Source: Promicromonospora sukumoe
GTDB lineage: Bacteria > Actinomycetota > Actinomycetes > Actinomycetales > Cellulomonadaceae
Assembly: GCF_014137995.1 (NCBI RefSeq)
Contig: NZ_JACGWV010000001.1
Span: 1,364,001 to 1,428,000 of the forward strand
DNA length: 64,000 bases
Reading direction: 5' to 3'
Shown here: one piece after another, positions 8,075 to 17,310 of the stretch
Numbering within the stretch: the first letter of the stretch is position 1
Layout: every line of letters starts with the position of its first letter
Made by a program: the position numbers and the translations under genes
Notes under the pieces: generated by a model
Told to the model about the DNA's origin: nothing
What the model saw: the letters and a program-made list of their open reading frames with translations, nothing else
Database searches by the model: none

Positions 8075-10497
8075 GGGGTAGCCCCGAACAGGTCCGCGGC
8101 CCGCACCGGGGCGCCGTCCGCGGGCAGGGTGTGCGTGCGCCCGCCGAAGCTCACGGTGACCTCGCGCGTCCCGGCGCCCACGGCGTCGTGCAGGCGCAGC
8201 GTGGCGGGGCGGCCATCGCTCCAGTCGAGGTCGACGGCGACGCCGCCGCGCGTGCGGACGCCGGTGATCCGGCCCTCGGGCCAGGCCGCGGGCAGGGCCG
8301 GCAGCAGCCGGACCGGGCTGTCGGGCGTGCCCTCGCCGGAGCCGACCAGCATCTCCGCGATCGCCGCGGCGAGCCCGTAGTTGCCGTCGATCTGGAACGG
8401 CGGGTGCGTCGAGAACAGGTTGGGCAGCAGCCCGCCCCACTCGGAGCCGTCCACGGGCGCGTCGAGGTCGGGGTCCCCGGGGAAGGCCCGAGCCGCCTCG
8501 CGCAGCAGGTCGCGCGCGGTCTCGCCGTCGCCCAGCCGGGCGCGCATCGCTATCTTCCACGACCACGACCAGCCCATGGCGCCCGGCCCCCGCACGTCCA
8601 GCGTGCGGCGCGCGGCCTCGGCGAGGCCGGGCGTGCGCCCGACGTCGATCACGTCGAGCGGGTGCAGCCCGATCAGGGGCGACAGGTGGCGGTGCTGCGG
8701 GTCGGTCGCGACGGCGTCGTCGCCCCACTCGGCCAGGGTGCCGTCGTCGGCGACCCGCAGCGGCGCGAGACGGGGGAGCGCGGCGCGGATCTCGTCGAGC
8801 AGCGGCTCGCCCGTCGTGCCCGCGACCTCCGCGGCGGCGAGCGTGCGCTCGAACGTCGCGCGGATCAGGGTCAGGTCCATCGCCGACGACGTCGACACCG
8901 CGCCCGTCGACCCGTCGGCCCGCAGGAACGAGTTCTCCGGCGACGTCGAGGGCGAGGTGCCGAGCGTGCCGCCCGCGCCCGTGACCAGCCAGTCCAGGGC
9001 GAACGCGCTCGCGCCCAGCAGCAGCGGCAGCACGCGCCCGGCCAGCTCGTCGCGGTCGCGCCCGTACTCCCAGCGCTGCCACAGGTGGTCCGCGAGCCAG
9101 AGCCCGCCCATCGGCCAGAACGCCCACGACGTCGCGCCGTGCCCCGCGCCGACGGGCAGCGCCCAGCCCCACGGGTCCGTGTTGTGGTGCGCCACCCAGC
9201 CGCGCGTCCCGTACAGCGCCGACGCGACGGCGCTTCCCGTGTGCGCCACCCGCTCGATCAGGTCCAGCAGGGGCTCGTGCAGCTCGCCCAGCCCGGTGCG
9301 CTCGGCCAGCCAGTAGTTCATCTGCGTGTTGATGTTGATCGTGTAGTTGGACGACCACGGCGGCCGCATCGACGCGTTCCAGATGCCCTGGAGGTTGGCC
9401 GGCGGGGAGCCAGGCCGCGACGACGACACGAGCAGGTATCGGCCGTACGCGTAGAGCACGCGGGCCAGGGCACGGTCGTCGCCGTCGGCGAGCAGGGGGC
9501 CGACGTCGACGGGCCGGTCGTCCACCGCGCCGATCTCCAGGCCGGAGCGGCCCAGGAGCGCCTGGGCGTCCGCCTCGTGCCGGGTGCGGAGGTCGGCGGA
9601 GTCCGACGTCGCGACCGCCTCCGCGCGCGCTGCCGCGCGCTCGGCGAGGTCGGCACGTGTGGCGGCCGGCTCGTGCCGCCACCAGCGGCGCGCGTTCGTC
9701 TCGGTCGTGACGGCCAGCAGGATGCGGCGGGCGCCCGTGACCACGACGTCGTCGCCGGACGGCGTTACGGCGCCGTCCGTGCGGAGCGCCACGGCCACGG
9801 CGGCGGCTGGGTCGAAGCCGGTCGCGGCCCCGTCTGCCGAGTCGCGCCAGACGTGCGCCACCGCCTCCGACTCGTGCTTCGGCGAACCGTCGACCGGCGT
9901 CTCCACCAGCAGGGACAGGTGCGCGCGGCCGCCGTCGGCCACCCGCGCGTCCGAGCCCACGACCCGCAGCGGCGACCGTAGGCGCAGCACCCCGGAGACC
10001 GGGGCGTCGGCGACGAGCTCGACCACGAGCGCGCCGTCGGCCGCGGAGACCCAGGTGGCCCGGCGGACGGGCACCCCGCCGAGCAGGAAGGACTCGTCGA
10101 CCACGGCGGAGGACAGGTCGAGCACGCGCTCGTACCCGGTCACGTCCGCGGTCCCCAGGTCGAGGTCCAGGTCGCCGAGCGGCAGGAACTCCTGGCTCCA
10201 CGGCCCCTCGAAGGTGCGCAGCAGCCGCTCCGCGGCGTCGTCGTCGTGCCGCGCGACCGCGTCGCGCACCTCGGCGAGGCGTTCGGGACCCGCGCCCCCG
10301 GCGACGACGGCGTCGAGCGCCCGCGCCGGGCCGTCCGGGGTGCCGGACCACAGGGACGAGTCGTTGAGGCCGATGCGCCCGCGAGCGTCGCCGAAGACCA
10401 TGCCGCCGATCTCGCCGTTGCCGACGGGCGTCGCCTCGCCCCAGCGCGCGGCGGGGGCCGTCCAGCGCAGCCGGACCGGGCGGGTCGCGGCGCTCAC
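8071..10497 (-). CDS. GH95 alpha-L-fucosidase (or alpha-L-galactosidase), 808 aa
   Basis: A full-length glycoside hydrolase family 95 enzyme, an inverting hydrolase of terminal alpha-1,2-fucose or, in some plant-glycan members, alpha-L-galactose. The N-terminal beta domain begins with the Pro-x-Gly-Asn-Gly-Glu-Ile-Gly-Gly signature, followed by a linker and an (alpha/alpha)6 barrel. By analogy with AfcA, the general acid is Glu521 in Ser-Pro-Glu-Asn, the base system is Asn388/Asn390 with Asp704 in Gln-Ile-Asp-Gly-Asn. No signal peptide is present, so it acts in the cytoplasm on imported oligosaccharides. The GTG start at 10495-10497 overlaps the permease stop by four bases. Confidence 0.92.
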   Translation of the reverse strand: MSAATRPVRLRWTAPAARWGEATPVGNGEIGGMVFGDARGRIGLNDSSLWSGTPDGPARALDAVVAGGAGPERLAEVRDAVARHDDDAAERLLRTFEGPWSQEFLPLGDLDLDLGTADVTGYERVLDLSSAVVDESFLLGGVPVRRATWVSAADGALVVELVADAPVSGVLRLRSPLRVVGSDARVADGGRAHLSLLVETPVDGSPKHESEAVAHVWRDSADGAATGFDPAAAVAVALRTDGAVTPSGDDVVVTGARRILLAVTTETNARRWWRHEPAATRADLAERAAARAEAVATSDSADLRTRHEADAQALLGRSGLEIGAVDDRPVDVGPLLADGDDRALARVLYAYGRYLLVSSSRPGSPPANLQGIWNASMRPPWSSNYTININTQMNYWLAERTGLGELHEPLLDLIERVAHTGSAVASALYGTRGWVAHHNTDPWGWALPVGAGHGATSWAFWPMGGLWLADHLWQRWEYGRDRDELAGRVLPLLLGASAFALDWLVTGAGGTLGTSPSTSPENSFLRADGSTGAVSTSSAMDLTLIRATFERTLAAAEVAGTTGEPLLDEIRAALPRLAPLRVADDGTLAEWGDDAVATDPQHRHLSPLIGLHPLDVIDVGRTPGLAEAARRTLDVRGPGAMGWSWSWKIAMRARLGDGETARDLLREAARAFPGDPDLDAPVDGSEWGGLLPNLFSTHPPFQIDGNYGLAAAIAEMLVGSGEGTPDSPVRLLPALPAAWPEGRITGVRTRGGVAVDLDWSDGRPATLRLHDAVGAGTREVTVSFGGRTHTLPADGAPVRAADLFGATP

Positions 10498-11402
10498 TTG
10501 AGCCCCGAGAAGCCGATGGAGTCCACGATGCGGCGGCCGAACGCGAGGAACAGCACCAGCATGGGCAGCGCGGCGACCAGCGTGGCCGCCATCAGGCCGG
10601 CCCAGTCCGGCGCGGCCTGCGGCGAGGACTGCTTGAACACGGCCAGGGCGAGGGTGAGCGGCCGCACGCTGTCGTCGCTCGTGACCAGCAGCGGCCAGAA
10701 GTAGTCGTTCCAGGCGCCGATGAAGCCCAGGATCGACAGCGTCGTCACGGGGCCCGACGTCATCGGCAGCGTGATCTGGAACAGCACACGCAGGCGGCTG
10801 GCGCCGTCGATCAGCGCGGCCTCCTCGATCTCGCTGCTCAGGCCGAGCATGAACTGCCGCAGGAAGAAGATGTTGAACGCCGAGAACAGCGCGCCGGGCA
10901 GGATCAGTCCGCCGAACGTGTTCAGCAGGCCCAGGTCCTTGATGAGCACGAAGTTGGGCAGGAGCGTCAGGATGCCCGGCACCATGAGCGCCGTCAGCAG
11001 CACGGAGAAGACGAGGTCCCGGCCCGGCCACTGCAGGCGGGCGAAGGCATAGGCGGCGAGCAGCGAGAAGAACACGACCAGCACCGTCGAGAGCGTCGCG
11101 AAGATCAGCGAGTTCATCGCGAAGTGCAGGATGTTGATGCTGGCGCCTGAGCCGCCCTCGGCCAGCGACTCCGCGGATGTGGCGATGCCGAGCACGCGCC
11201 GGAACGCGCCGAGCGTGAAGTCCACCGGCAGCAGCGACGACGGGTGGGTGATCAGCGAGTAGTTGTTCGAGAACGACGTCCGCAGGATCCAGTAGAACGG
11301 GAAGAGCGTGACCAGCACGACGCCGCCCAGGTACGTCCAGGCGAGGGTGCGTCCCACGCTGAGGCGGCGGCGGGGTCCGGAGACGGTAGCGGATGCGGAC
11401 AT
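10494..11402 (-). CDS. ABC sugar permease, MalG type, 302 aa
   Basis: Inner-membrane permease with six predicted membrane segments and the BPD-transport EAA loop (Glu-Glu-Ala-Ala-Leu-Ile-Asp-Gly-Ala followed by Leu-Pro) at about residues 195-217, which docks the ATPase. It forms the heteromeric channel with the preceding MalF-type permease. A long periplasmic-side loop after the first helix carries the Ser-Leu-x-Thr/Leu-Leu-Pro segment common in MalG types. ATG at 11400-11402 has a GAGGA ribosome site and lies 9 bp after the first permease. Its stop overlaps the GH95 start. Confidence 0.93.
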   Translation of the reverse strand: MSASATVSGPRRRLSVGRTLAWTYLGGVVLVTLFPFYWILRTSFSNNYSLITHPSSLLPVDFTLGAFRRVLGIATSAESLAEGGSGASINILHFAMNSLIFATLSTVLVVFFSLLAAYAFARLQWPGRDLVFSVLLTALMVPGILTLLPNFVLIKDLGLLNTFGGLILPGALFSAFNIFFLRQFMLGLSSEIEEAALIDGASRLRVLFQITLPMTSGPVTTLSILGFIGAWNDYFWPLLVTSDDSVRPLTLALAVFKQSSPQAAPDWAGLMAATLVAALPMLVLFLAFGRRIVDSIGFSGLK

Positions 11403-11411
11403 GCTGGTTCC

Positions 11412-12371
11412 TCAGTTCGTGTCGGACTCGTCGGCGCGCAGCAGGCGCATCTGCAGGAAGGTGATGGCGATGAGCATCGCGAACAGGGCGAGCGACATCG
11501 TCGCGGCGTAGCCGAACTCGAACTGGCCGAACGCCTTGTCGTAGATGTAGAGCTGGAGCACGTTCGACGCCCGGGCCGGGCCGCCTTGCGTGGTCACGGC
11601 CACGAGGTCGAACACCTGGAACGAGCCGATCACCGTCAGCACCAGCACCATCGCCAGCACGGGCCGCAGCAGGGGGAGCGTGAGACGGCGGAACATCTGG
11701 ATCTCGTTGGCGCCGTCGATCCGGCCGGCCTCGTAGATGGTCGGCGGGATGGTCTGCAGGCCCGCGAACACGATGATCGCGTTGTATCCCATGCCCTTCC
11801 AGACGCTGATCAGCGCGATGGTGGGAATGGCCCACTTGCTGGAGCCCAGGAAGAACACGGGGTCGAGGCCGAGCTGGCGGATCGCGATGTTCACGATGCC
11901 GAGCTGGGCGTCGAGCATCCACGACCACGTGGTGGCCGCGACGACCCCGGAGATGAGGAACGGGAGGATGATGATGCCGCGCAGCGCGGTCGACGCCGTC
12001 AGCCGGTGCAGCACCACGGCCGTCGCGACCGACAGGGCCATGCCGATCACGACCGACAGCAGCACGAAGTACGCCGTCACGCCGAGGGAGTGCCAGAACA
12101 CCTCGTCGGCGACCAGCCGCCTCAGGTTGTCCAGGCCGGTCCACTGCGGCGGGGTGAGCACCCGGAAGTCGGTGAAGCTCAGGTAGATGCCGCGCAGCGT
12201 GGGGTAGGCCGCGAACACGAGGAAGCCGACGATCGCCGGCGCGACGAGGACCCAGGCCAGCCGCGCGTCGCCGCGGTGGGCGGGCGATCCGGCGCGCCGC
12301 ACCGGCCCTGTCGTACGGTCGCTCCCGGCCGCACGCGGTGCGCGCGCCGGGGTGGTGGTGGAGATCGCCAT
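11412..12371 (-). CDS. ABC sugar permease, MalF type, 319 aa
   Basis: First gene of the leftward glycan operon. Six membrane helices, a Tyr-Pro-x-x-Arg-Gly-Ile-Tyr-Leu-Ser-Phe segment after helix 1, and an EAA loop (Glu-Ala-Gly-Arg-Ile-Asp-Gly-Ala, then Leu-Pro-Leu) at about residues 215-235 identify a carbohydrate ABC permease. Two in-frame ATGs exist at 12380 and 12371. I chose 12371 because the GAGGG then lies nine bases upstream, while for 12380 it touches the start. It is divergent from the GH36 gene across 110 bp that hold the operon promoter. Confidence 0.92.
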   Translation of the reverse strand: MAISTTTPARAPRAAGSDRTTGPVRRAGSPAHRGDARLAWVLVAPAIVGFLVFAAYPTLRGIYLSFTDFRVLTPPQWTGLDNLRRLVADEVFWHSLGVTAYFVLLSVVIGMALSVATAVVLHRLTASTALRGIIILPFLISGVVAATTWSWMLDAQLGIVNIAIRQLGLDPVFFLGSSKWAIPTIALISVWKGMGYNAIIVFAGLQTIPPTIYEAGRIDGANEIQMFRRLTLPLLRPVLAMVLVLTVIGSFQVFDLVAVTTQGGPARASNVLQLYIYDKAFGQFEFGYAATMSLALFAMLIAITFLQMRLLRADESDTN

Positions 12372-12427
12372 CGGCCTCATCCCTCGTCGTCGAGCGGCAG
12401 GAGGTAGGCACCTCGCTTGCCGCCGAA

Positions 12428-12457
12428 AGCGTAGGGCGACTAAGTTTCCGCTGTCAA
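12428..12457 (-). promoter_or_regulatory. Candidate promoter/operator of the GH95 operon
   Basis: On the minus strand TTGACA (12457-12452), an 18-base spacer and TACGCT (12433-12428) make a good housekeeping promoter 57 bp before the first permease. The spacer begins with GCGGAAA and contains AGTC, matching the region in front of the GH2 mannosidase at 21 of 30 positions including both hexamer zones. The overlapping imperfect palindrome at 12438-12469 (GACTA...TAGTC) would suit a ROK repressor. The site also sits just upstream of the GH36 start, so one regulator could control both directions. Confidence 0.5.
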
Positions 12458-12481
12458 GAAAGTCTAGTCGGGGTGGTGAAG

Positions 12482-14662
12482 ATGTCTGCTGGTGAGGAAT
12501 ACGCCGTGCTGCGCGCGGCCGGAGTGTCGCTCGTGCTCGATCTCGTGGGGGCGGTGCCCCAGGTGCTGCACTGGGGTGAGGACCTCGGCGAGCTCGGCCC
12601 CGAGGGCGTCGGCGCGCTGCGCGCGACCGGGGTGACCGCGCGGGTCGCCAACTCGCCGGAGACGCCCCGGGCGCTCACGCTGCTGCCCGTCGAGCGGGAC
12701 GCCTGGTCGGGCCTGCCGGGCATCGAGGGCCACCGCGGCGGCACGGCGACGACGCCGCGCCCGGAGCTCGTCGAAGCGAGCGTGGTGGTGCCGGACGGCG
12801 GCGTCGGCGGCGTCGTGCGCCTGAACCTGCGTGAACCGGTCGCCGACCTCGCGCTGGCGGCCGAGGTGGAGCTGGAGGCCACGGGCGTCCTGCGCGTGCG
12901 GTGGACCGTGACGGCGGGTGAAGCGGCGGGCGAGGTCTACGACCTGTCGCACGTCACGGCGCTGCTGCCGCTGCCGGCCCGCGCGGTCGAGGTGCTCGAC
13001 TTCAGCGGGCGGTGGAGCCGGGAGCGGCAGCCGCAGCGCCTGCCGCTGGTCGACGGCGCGCACGTGCGCGAGGTGCGCCGGGGCAAGCCGGGGGTGGACT
13101 CGCCGTACCTGCTCGCCGTCGGCACGCCGGGCTTCGGCAACCGGTCCGGCGAGGTGTGGGCGGCCCACGTGGCCTGGAGCGGCGACCAGCGCTGGATCGC
13201 CCAGCGCCTGCACGAGGGCGCCGGCGCGCACGCGGCCGTGCTCGGCGGCGGCGAGCTGCTGCGCTCCGGCGAGGTGCGGCTGGCCGCGAGGGAGAGCTAC
13301 ACGGCGCCCGACGTGCTGTTCGCGTGGTCGGACGCCGGGCTGGACGGCATCGCCGACCGGTTCCACCGCCGCACCCGCGCGCGCCGTCCCCGCACCGGGC
13401 CGCAGCCACTGGTGCTGAACACGTGGGAGGCCGTCTACTTCGACCACGACCTCGCCCGGCTGGGCGAGCTCGTGGACCGCGCCGCCCGGATCGGCGTGGA
13501 GCGCATCGTGCTCGACGACGGCTGGTTCCGGGGCCGCCGCGACGACACGGCGGGCCTGGGCGACTGGCAGGTCGAGGCGGCCGTGTGGCCCGACGGGCTG
13601 GACCCGTTCGTCAACCGGGTGCGGCAGGCTGGCATGGAGTTCGGGCTGTGGTTCGAGCCCGAGATGGTCAGCCTCGACTCCGACCTGGCCCGCGAGCACC
13701 CCGAGTGGCTGCTGGCGCCGTCGGCCGGGGTGGGGACGAGCTTCCGCAACCAGTACGTGCTCGACGTCGCGCACCCCGGGGCGTACGCGTACCTGCTGGA
13801 CGCGATCTCGGCGGTGGTGGAGCGCTACGGCGTCGACTACATCAAGTGGGACCACAACCGGGACCTGCTCGAGGCGGTGGTGCGCGACGGCGCCGGGGAC
13901 CGGCCGGGGGTGCGACGGCAGACGCTGGCGCTGTACGCCCTGCTCGACGAGCTGCGCGAGCGGCACCCGGCGCTGGAGATCGAGAGCTGCGCGGCGGGCG
14001 GCGGCCGCGTGGACCTCGGCATCCTGGACCACACCGACCGGGTGTGGGCCTCGGACTGCAACGACCCCGTGGAGCGCCAGCAGATCCAGCGCTGGACGGA
14101 GGTGCTGCTGCCGCCGGAGCTGCTCGGCTCGCACGTCGGCGCGGCGCGGTCGCACACCACGCACCGCGTCACGGACCTGTCGTTCCGGCTGGTGACGACG
14201 GCGTTCGCCGCGCCGGGGATCGAGTGGGACATCACGGGCTGCACCGAGGACGAGATGGTGCGGCTCAGCGAGTGGGCCGCGTTCGTCACCTCGCGGCGGG
14301 GCCTGCTGCACGGGGGAGTGCGCGTGCACGCCGACCTCGCCGACGAGCAGACGCTGCTGCACGGGACCGTGTCCCAGGACCGCACGCACGCGCTGTTCGC
14401 GTGGGTGCGGCTGGCCAGCTCCGCCGGGCCGCAGGTGGCGCGGGTGCCGTTCCCGGGCCTCGACCGGGACCGCGACTACGTGGTGCGCCTGCCGGACGCG
14501 TTCGGCCCCATCGCCGTGCACGGGCGCGAGCCCGCCTGGATGGAGCGGGCCCGCAGCAGCGAGGGCTTCCGGGTGCCGGGCGCCGTCCTGGCCTCGGCCG
14601 GGGTGACGCTGCCGGTGCTGCAGCCGGCGTCGGGCCTGGTGCTGGAACTGACGGCGGCGTGA
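12482..14662 (+). CDS. GH36 alpha-galactosidase, 726 aa
   Basis: A cytoplasmic retaining alpha-galactosidase of family GH36 that removes galactose from raffinose-type or galactomannan-derived oligosaccharides. An N-terminal beta-supersandwich (to about 300) precedes a TIM barrel that opens with Asn-Thr-Trp-Glu. The nucleophile is Asp457 in Lys-Trp-Asp-His-Asn-Arg, the acid/base Asp525 in Ala-Ser-Asp-Cys-Asn-Asp, and the family's Glu-Ser-Cys-Ala-Gly-Gly-Gly is at 501-508. Many relatives have Met where His458 stands here. The ATG at 12482 follows GGGTGGTGAAG; the frame is open further upstream but runs through the promoter. A 48-bp palindrome begins right after the stop. Confidence 0.9.
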   Translation: MSAGEEYAVLRAAGVSLVLDLVGAVPQVLHWGEDLGELGPEGVGALRATGVTARVANSPETPRALTLLPVERDAWSGLPGIEGHRGGTATTPRPELVEASVVVPDGGVGGVVRLNLREPVADLALAAEVELEATGVLRVRWTVTAGEAAGEVYDLSHVTALLPLPARAVEVLDFSGRWSRERQPQRLPLVDGAHVREVRRGKPGVDSPYLLAVGTPGFGNRSGEVWAAHVAWSGDQRWIAQRLHEGAGAHAAVLGGGELLRSGEVRLAARESYTAPDVLFAWSDAGLDGIADRFHRRTRARRPRTGPQPLVLNTWEAVYFDHDLARLGELVDRAARIGVERIVLDDGWFRGRRDDTAGLGDWQVEAAVWPDGLDPFVNRVRQAGMEFGLWFEPEMVSLDSDLAREHPEWLLAPSAGVGTSFRNQYVLDVAHPGAYAYLLDAISAVVERYGVDYIKWDHNRDLLEAVVRDGAGDRPGVRRQTLALYALLDELRERHPALEIESCAAGGGRVDLGILDHTDRVWASDCNDPVERQQIQRWTEVLLPPELLGSHVGAARSHTTHRVTDLSFRLVTTAFAAPGIEWDITGCTEDEMVRLSEWAAFVTSRRGLLHGGVRVHADLADEQTLLHGTVSQDRTHALFAWVRLASSAGPQVARVPFPGLDRDRDYVVRLPDAFGPIAVHGREPAWMERARSSEGFRVPGAVLASAGVTLPVLQPASGLVLELTAA

Positions 14663-14710
14663 CCGTGTCAGACGCTCAGGTCCCCCGAGGGGCCTGAGCG
14701 TCTGACATGT
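14663..14710. terminator. 48-bp palindrome, family A copy 1 (near perfect)
   Basis: A long inverted repeat starting one base after the GH36 stop, with 15-bp matching arms at 14666-14680 and 14693-14707 and an inner CCCC/GGGG stem. It lies between the convergent GH36 and GH27 genes and can fold identically in both transcripts, so a bidirectional terminator is likely although there is no T-run. It shares the frame GTGTCAGACG-NN-CAGG with copies at 19872 and 62843 and is the least perfect of the three. Confidence 0.7.
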
Positions 14711-14719
14711 GGGGTGGGG

Positions 14720-17155
14720 TCAGCGCGTGAACCTGAACCCGTCGCTCCGGACCGGCGCGTCCGAGCCGTTCACCACCACGATGCGGTGGCTGCCCCGCTT
14801 GAGGTCGGACACGGAGTACAGCTCCTGCTGCGTGCGGCGGGCCGCGGTGGCCGTGTCGACCGTCTTCTTGAGCACCCCGTCGACGTAGACGTGCACGGGC
14901 CCCTGGTCGGGCGCCGTCGGCGCAACCCACGTGACGCCCGTGCCGGTGAACGTGAGGTCGGTCCACGCCTCGCCGGTCGCCGTGTGCACGTCGTCGGCGC
15001 CGTCACCGCGGAAGGCGAAGGTCAGCGCCGTGTCGCCCGCGGGCAGCGCCGTCAGGAAGTCCCCCGACAGCACGACCGCCTGACCGTCCGCGGTCCAGTC
15101 GGTGCCCTTCCGCAGCACGGTGTCGCCGTGCCGCACGTCGACCAGCTCGCCCGGGTCGCGGGCCAGCTCGATCCGGGTCGCCTCCGCCTGCGCGTCGGGC
15201 ACGGCGATCGCGTTCGGCGTCACCAGGTTCTCCTGCTCGACGTCGATCCGGTCGAGCAGCATGAACCGCCCGCCCTTCTTCTCGATCCGCAGCGTGTGCT
15301 CGCCGTCCTCCAGGCCCGACGTCGTCCACACCGCCTGCTGGCTCTCGCGCGGCGTCCCCGCCGGCAGCGACACGTCGACCGTCTCGACGAGCTCGCCGTC
15401 CAGGTGGACCGCCACCTCGCCCTGCGACTCGTCGCGCTCGGTCACATAGGTCACGCCGGTGCCGCGGAACGTCAGCTCGAAGGCGTCGCCGTCCTTCTCG
15501 GTCCAGTGCACGTCGTCCTCGTGGTCGCCCAGGCTGCGCCCGGTGCTGTGGCTCCAGCTCCCGGAGTAGGCGATGTCGGACGCGTCGTCGTTCAGCTCGA
15601 TAACCCTCTGGTCCGTGTCGCCCGGCGCGGGCGGCTCGTCGCCGTCCGCCACGACGGTGACCGCGAGGTCCTGCGACGTTGCCGCGACCTCCTGGTTGCC
15701 GTTGCGCGCCCAGTCGCCGCCGTAGCCCACCTGGAGCACGTCGTCGTTCACGGTCGACGCCGCGCTCGCGGCGGGCGTGACCCGCAGCAGGCGGACGCCG
15801 TGCGGCGGCACGTCGGTGGCCGTGAAGCCGCCGGTGAACGCGCCGAGGTTCTTCTTGGCCCAGACGTCGCGCACCTTGTGCCTGCCGTCGCTCAGGCCCA
15901 GGTCCGCCCAGGTCGCGGTCACGTCGGCGTCCGTCGAGCCGAGGTTGAACAGCCCGAGCACGTAGCTGCCGTCGTCCTGCAGCGAGTACCAGACCTGCCG
16001 CTTGCCCGACGTCGAGACCGGGTGCGCCGGGATCGCGGCCTGGTTGATCGCGATGACCTCCTCGTTGGTGAGCAGGTTCAGGCCGAACGTGTCGAGCCGG
16101 GTCAGGTCGTTGCCCGTGTACATCGGGGCCGCGGAGATGGCCCAGAGGCTGGTGGCCGTGCGGCGCTCGTCCTGCGTCAGGCCGTCCATCCGGCCGTTGC
16201 CGACGTTCAGCGAGTCGAGGTCGCCGAACCCGCCCGGGCCCGTGTGCCGCCACCACTGCTCCGCCTTGGGGAACAGGCGCGCGATGTTCGGCCAGGTGGT
16301 CAGGGCCTCGTTCTCGCAGTAGCACTCGACGTCCCAGTCGACCCGGAAGCCGTCGGCCTGCTCGCGCCAGTAGTCGGCGTAGGCAGGGTCGAGCGCCCAG
16401 GAGAGCTCGAACCAGATGTCGCGGCTGTGCAGCGCGTCCGACCAGGCGGCGACGTCGCGGCGGGCGTCGAGCGACAGGTCGCTGATGCCCGAGCCGGGGG
16501 TCACGCTGTCGAACTTGACGAAGTCGACGCCCCAGTCGCCCAGCAGGGCGCCGATCGAGTCGATGTACTTGGTCGTGCACGGGTTGTCGAAGTCGAGCGC
16601 CCAGCCGATGCCCCAGTAGTCGGCCTTGGTGAGCGGCTGCTTGACGATGTCTCCGGTGCTGCACCCGGGGGCGTCCCAGATGGGCAGGTCGGCCTCGTAG
16701 ACCTCCGGCCCGATGCCCGGGATGAAGTACAGGCCGAACTTCTGGCCGTTGTCGTGCACGTGGTCGATGACGGCCTGGAGCCCGTCGGGGTACAGGGTCG
16801 TGCTCGGGACCGGGCGGCCGTGGTCGTCGAAGCCGTCGTTCCAGCCCGCGTCCACGTTGATGCGGTCGTAGCCGTAGCGCTGCAGCTTGGTGTGCATGGC
16901 GTCCGACTGGGCGGTGAGCTGGTCGGCGGTGATCCACCGCCCGTCGCCGCTGTAGACCTGCATGCTGAAGCTGCTCCAGCCCATGTACGGCGCCGTGGCG
17001 AGGTCGCCGGGCTCGACCCGGGGGATCGGGGCCGGGGGAGTCGGGGCCGGGTCGGCGGCCGCGGTGCCGCTTGCCGGGGCGGCCCCGGCGAGCACGAGGC
17101 TCGCGGCGGCGAGGCCGCACAGCGCCTGCCGCAGCAGGCGTCGAGAGCGGGTCAT
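14720..17155 (-). CDS. Secreted multidomain GH27 alpha-galactosidase with X2-like module, 811 aa
   Basis: Secreted alpha-galactosidase. Residues 1-34 form a twin-Arg-like/Sec signal peptide ending Ala-x-Ala. The GH27 barrel spans about 50-370 with nucleophile Asp216 (Val-Lys-Phe-Asp) and acid/base most likely Asp275 (Arg271 plus four). A C-terminal beta domain follows to about 445. The extra 350 residues contain a jelly-roll-like domain (about 505-640), a CBM_X2-like immunoglobulin fold (about 645-715, with Gly-Thr-Asp-Trp-Thr and Leu-Pro-Ala-Gly-Asp), and a second, shorter jelly-roll half. These probably hold the enzyme on polysaccharide. ATG at 17153-17155; convergent with GH36. Confidence 0.88.
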   Translation of the reverse strand: MTRSRRLLRQALCGLAAASLVLAGAAPASGTAAADPAPTPPAPIPRVEPGDLATAPYMGWSSFSMQVYSGDGRWITADQLTAQSDAMHTKLQRYGYDRINVDAGWNDGFDDHGRPVPSTTLYPDGLQAVIDHVHDNGQKFGLYFIPGIGPEVYEADLPIWDAPGCSTGDIVKQPLTKADYWGIGWALDFDNPCTTKYIDSIGALLGDWGVDFVKFDSVTPGSGISDLSLDARRDVAAWSDALHSRDIWFELSWALDPAYADYWREQADGFRVDWDVECYCENEALTTWPNIARLFPKAEQWWRHTGPGGFGDLDSLNVGNGRMDGLTQDERRTATSLWAISAAPMYTGNDLTRLDTFGLNLLTNEEVIAINQAAIPAHPVSTSGKRQVWYSLQDDGSYVLGLFNLGSTDADVTATWADLGLSDGRHKVRDVWAKKNLGAFTGGFTATDVPPHGVRLLRVTPAASAASTVNDDVLQVGYGGDWARNGNQEVAATSQDLAVTVVADGDEPPAPGDTDQRVIELNDDASDIAYSGSWSHSTGRSLGDHEDDVHWTEKDGDAFELTFRGTGVTYVTERDESQGEVAVHLDGELVETVDVSLPAGTPRESQQAVWTTSGLEDGEHTLRIEKKGGRFMLLDRIDVEQENLVTPNAIAVPDAQAEATRIELARDPGELVDVRHGDTVLRKGTDWTADGQAVVLSGDFLTALPAGDTALTFAFRGDGADDVHTATGEAWTDLTFTGTGVTWVAPTAPDQGPVHVYVDGVLKKTVDTATAARRTQQELYSVSDLKRGSHRIVVVNGSDAPVRSDGFRFTR

Positions 17156-17250
17156 GGGTCTCCATCCTTGGGTCGAGGACGCGCAGTGGAGACGTGCGGA
17201 ACGGCACTGTTCCAGCGCGCGGGACGTGGCCCGGGGGCGATACGTCCTTT

Positions 17251-17265
17251 TTTGACGCGCTCAAA
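17251..17265. promoter_or_regulatory. Candidate LacI-type operator before GH27
   Basis: TTTGA-CGCGC-TCAAA is a perfect inverted repeat with a CG-rich centre, lying in an AT-rich island 96 bp upstream of the GH27 start and 116 bp upstream of the GH2 start. Such spacing and centre are typical of LacI-family sugar repressor sites, but no LacI gene is in the window. The call is based on symmetry only. Confidence 0.35.
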
Positions 17266-17310
17266 TAACCACACGACCAACCTCCGGCGCAAGGGCTGGC
17301 GCGGACTTGC

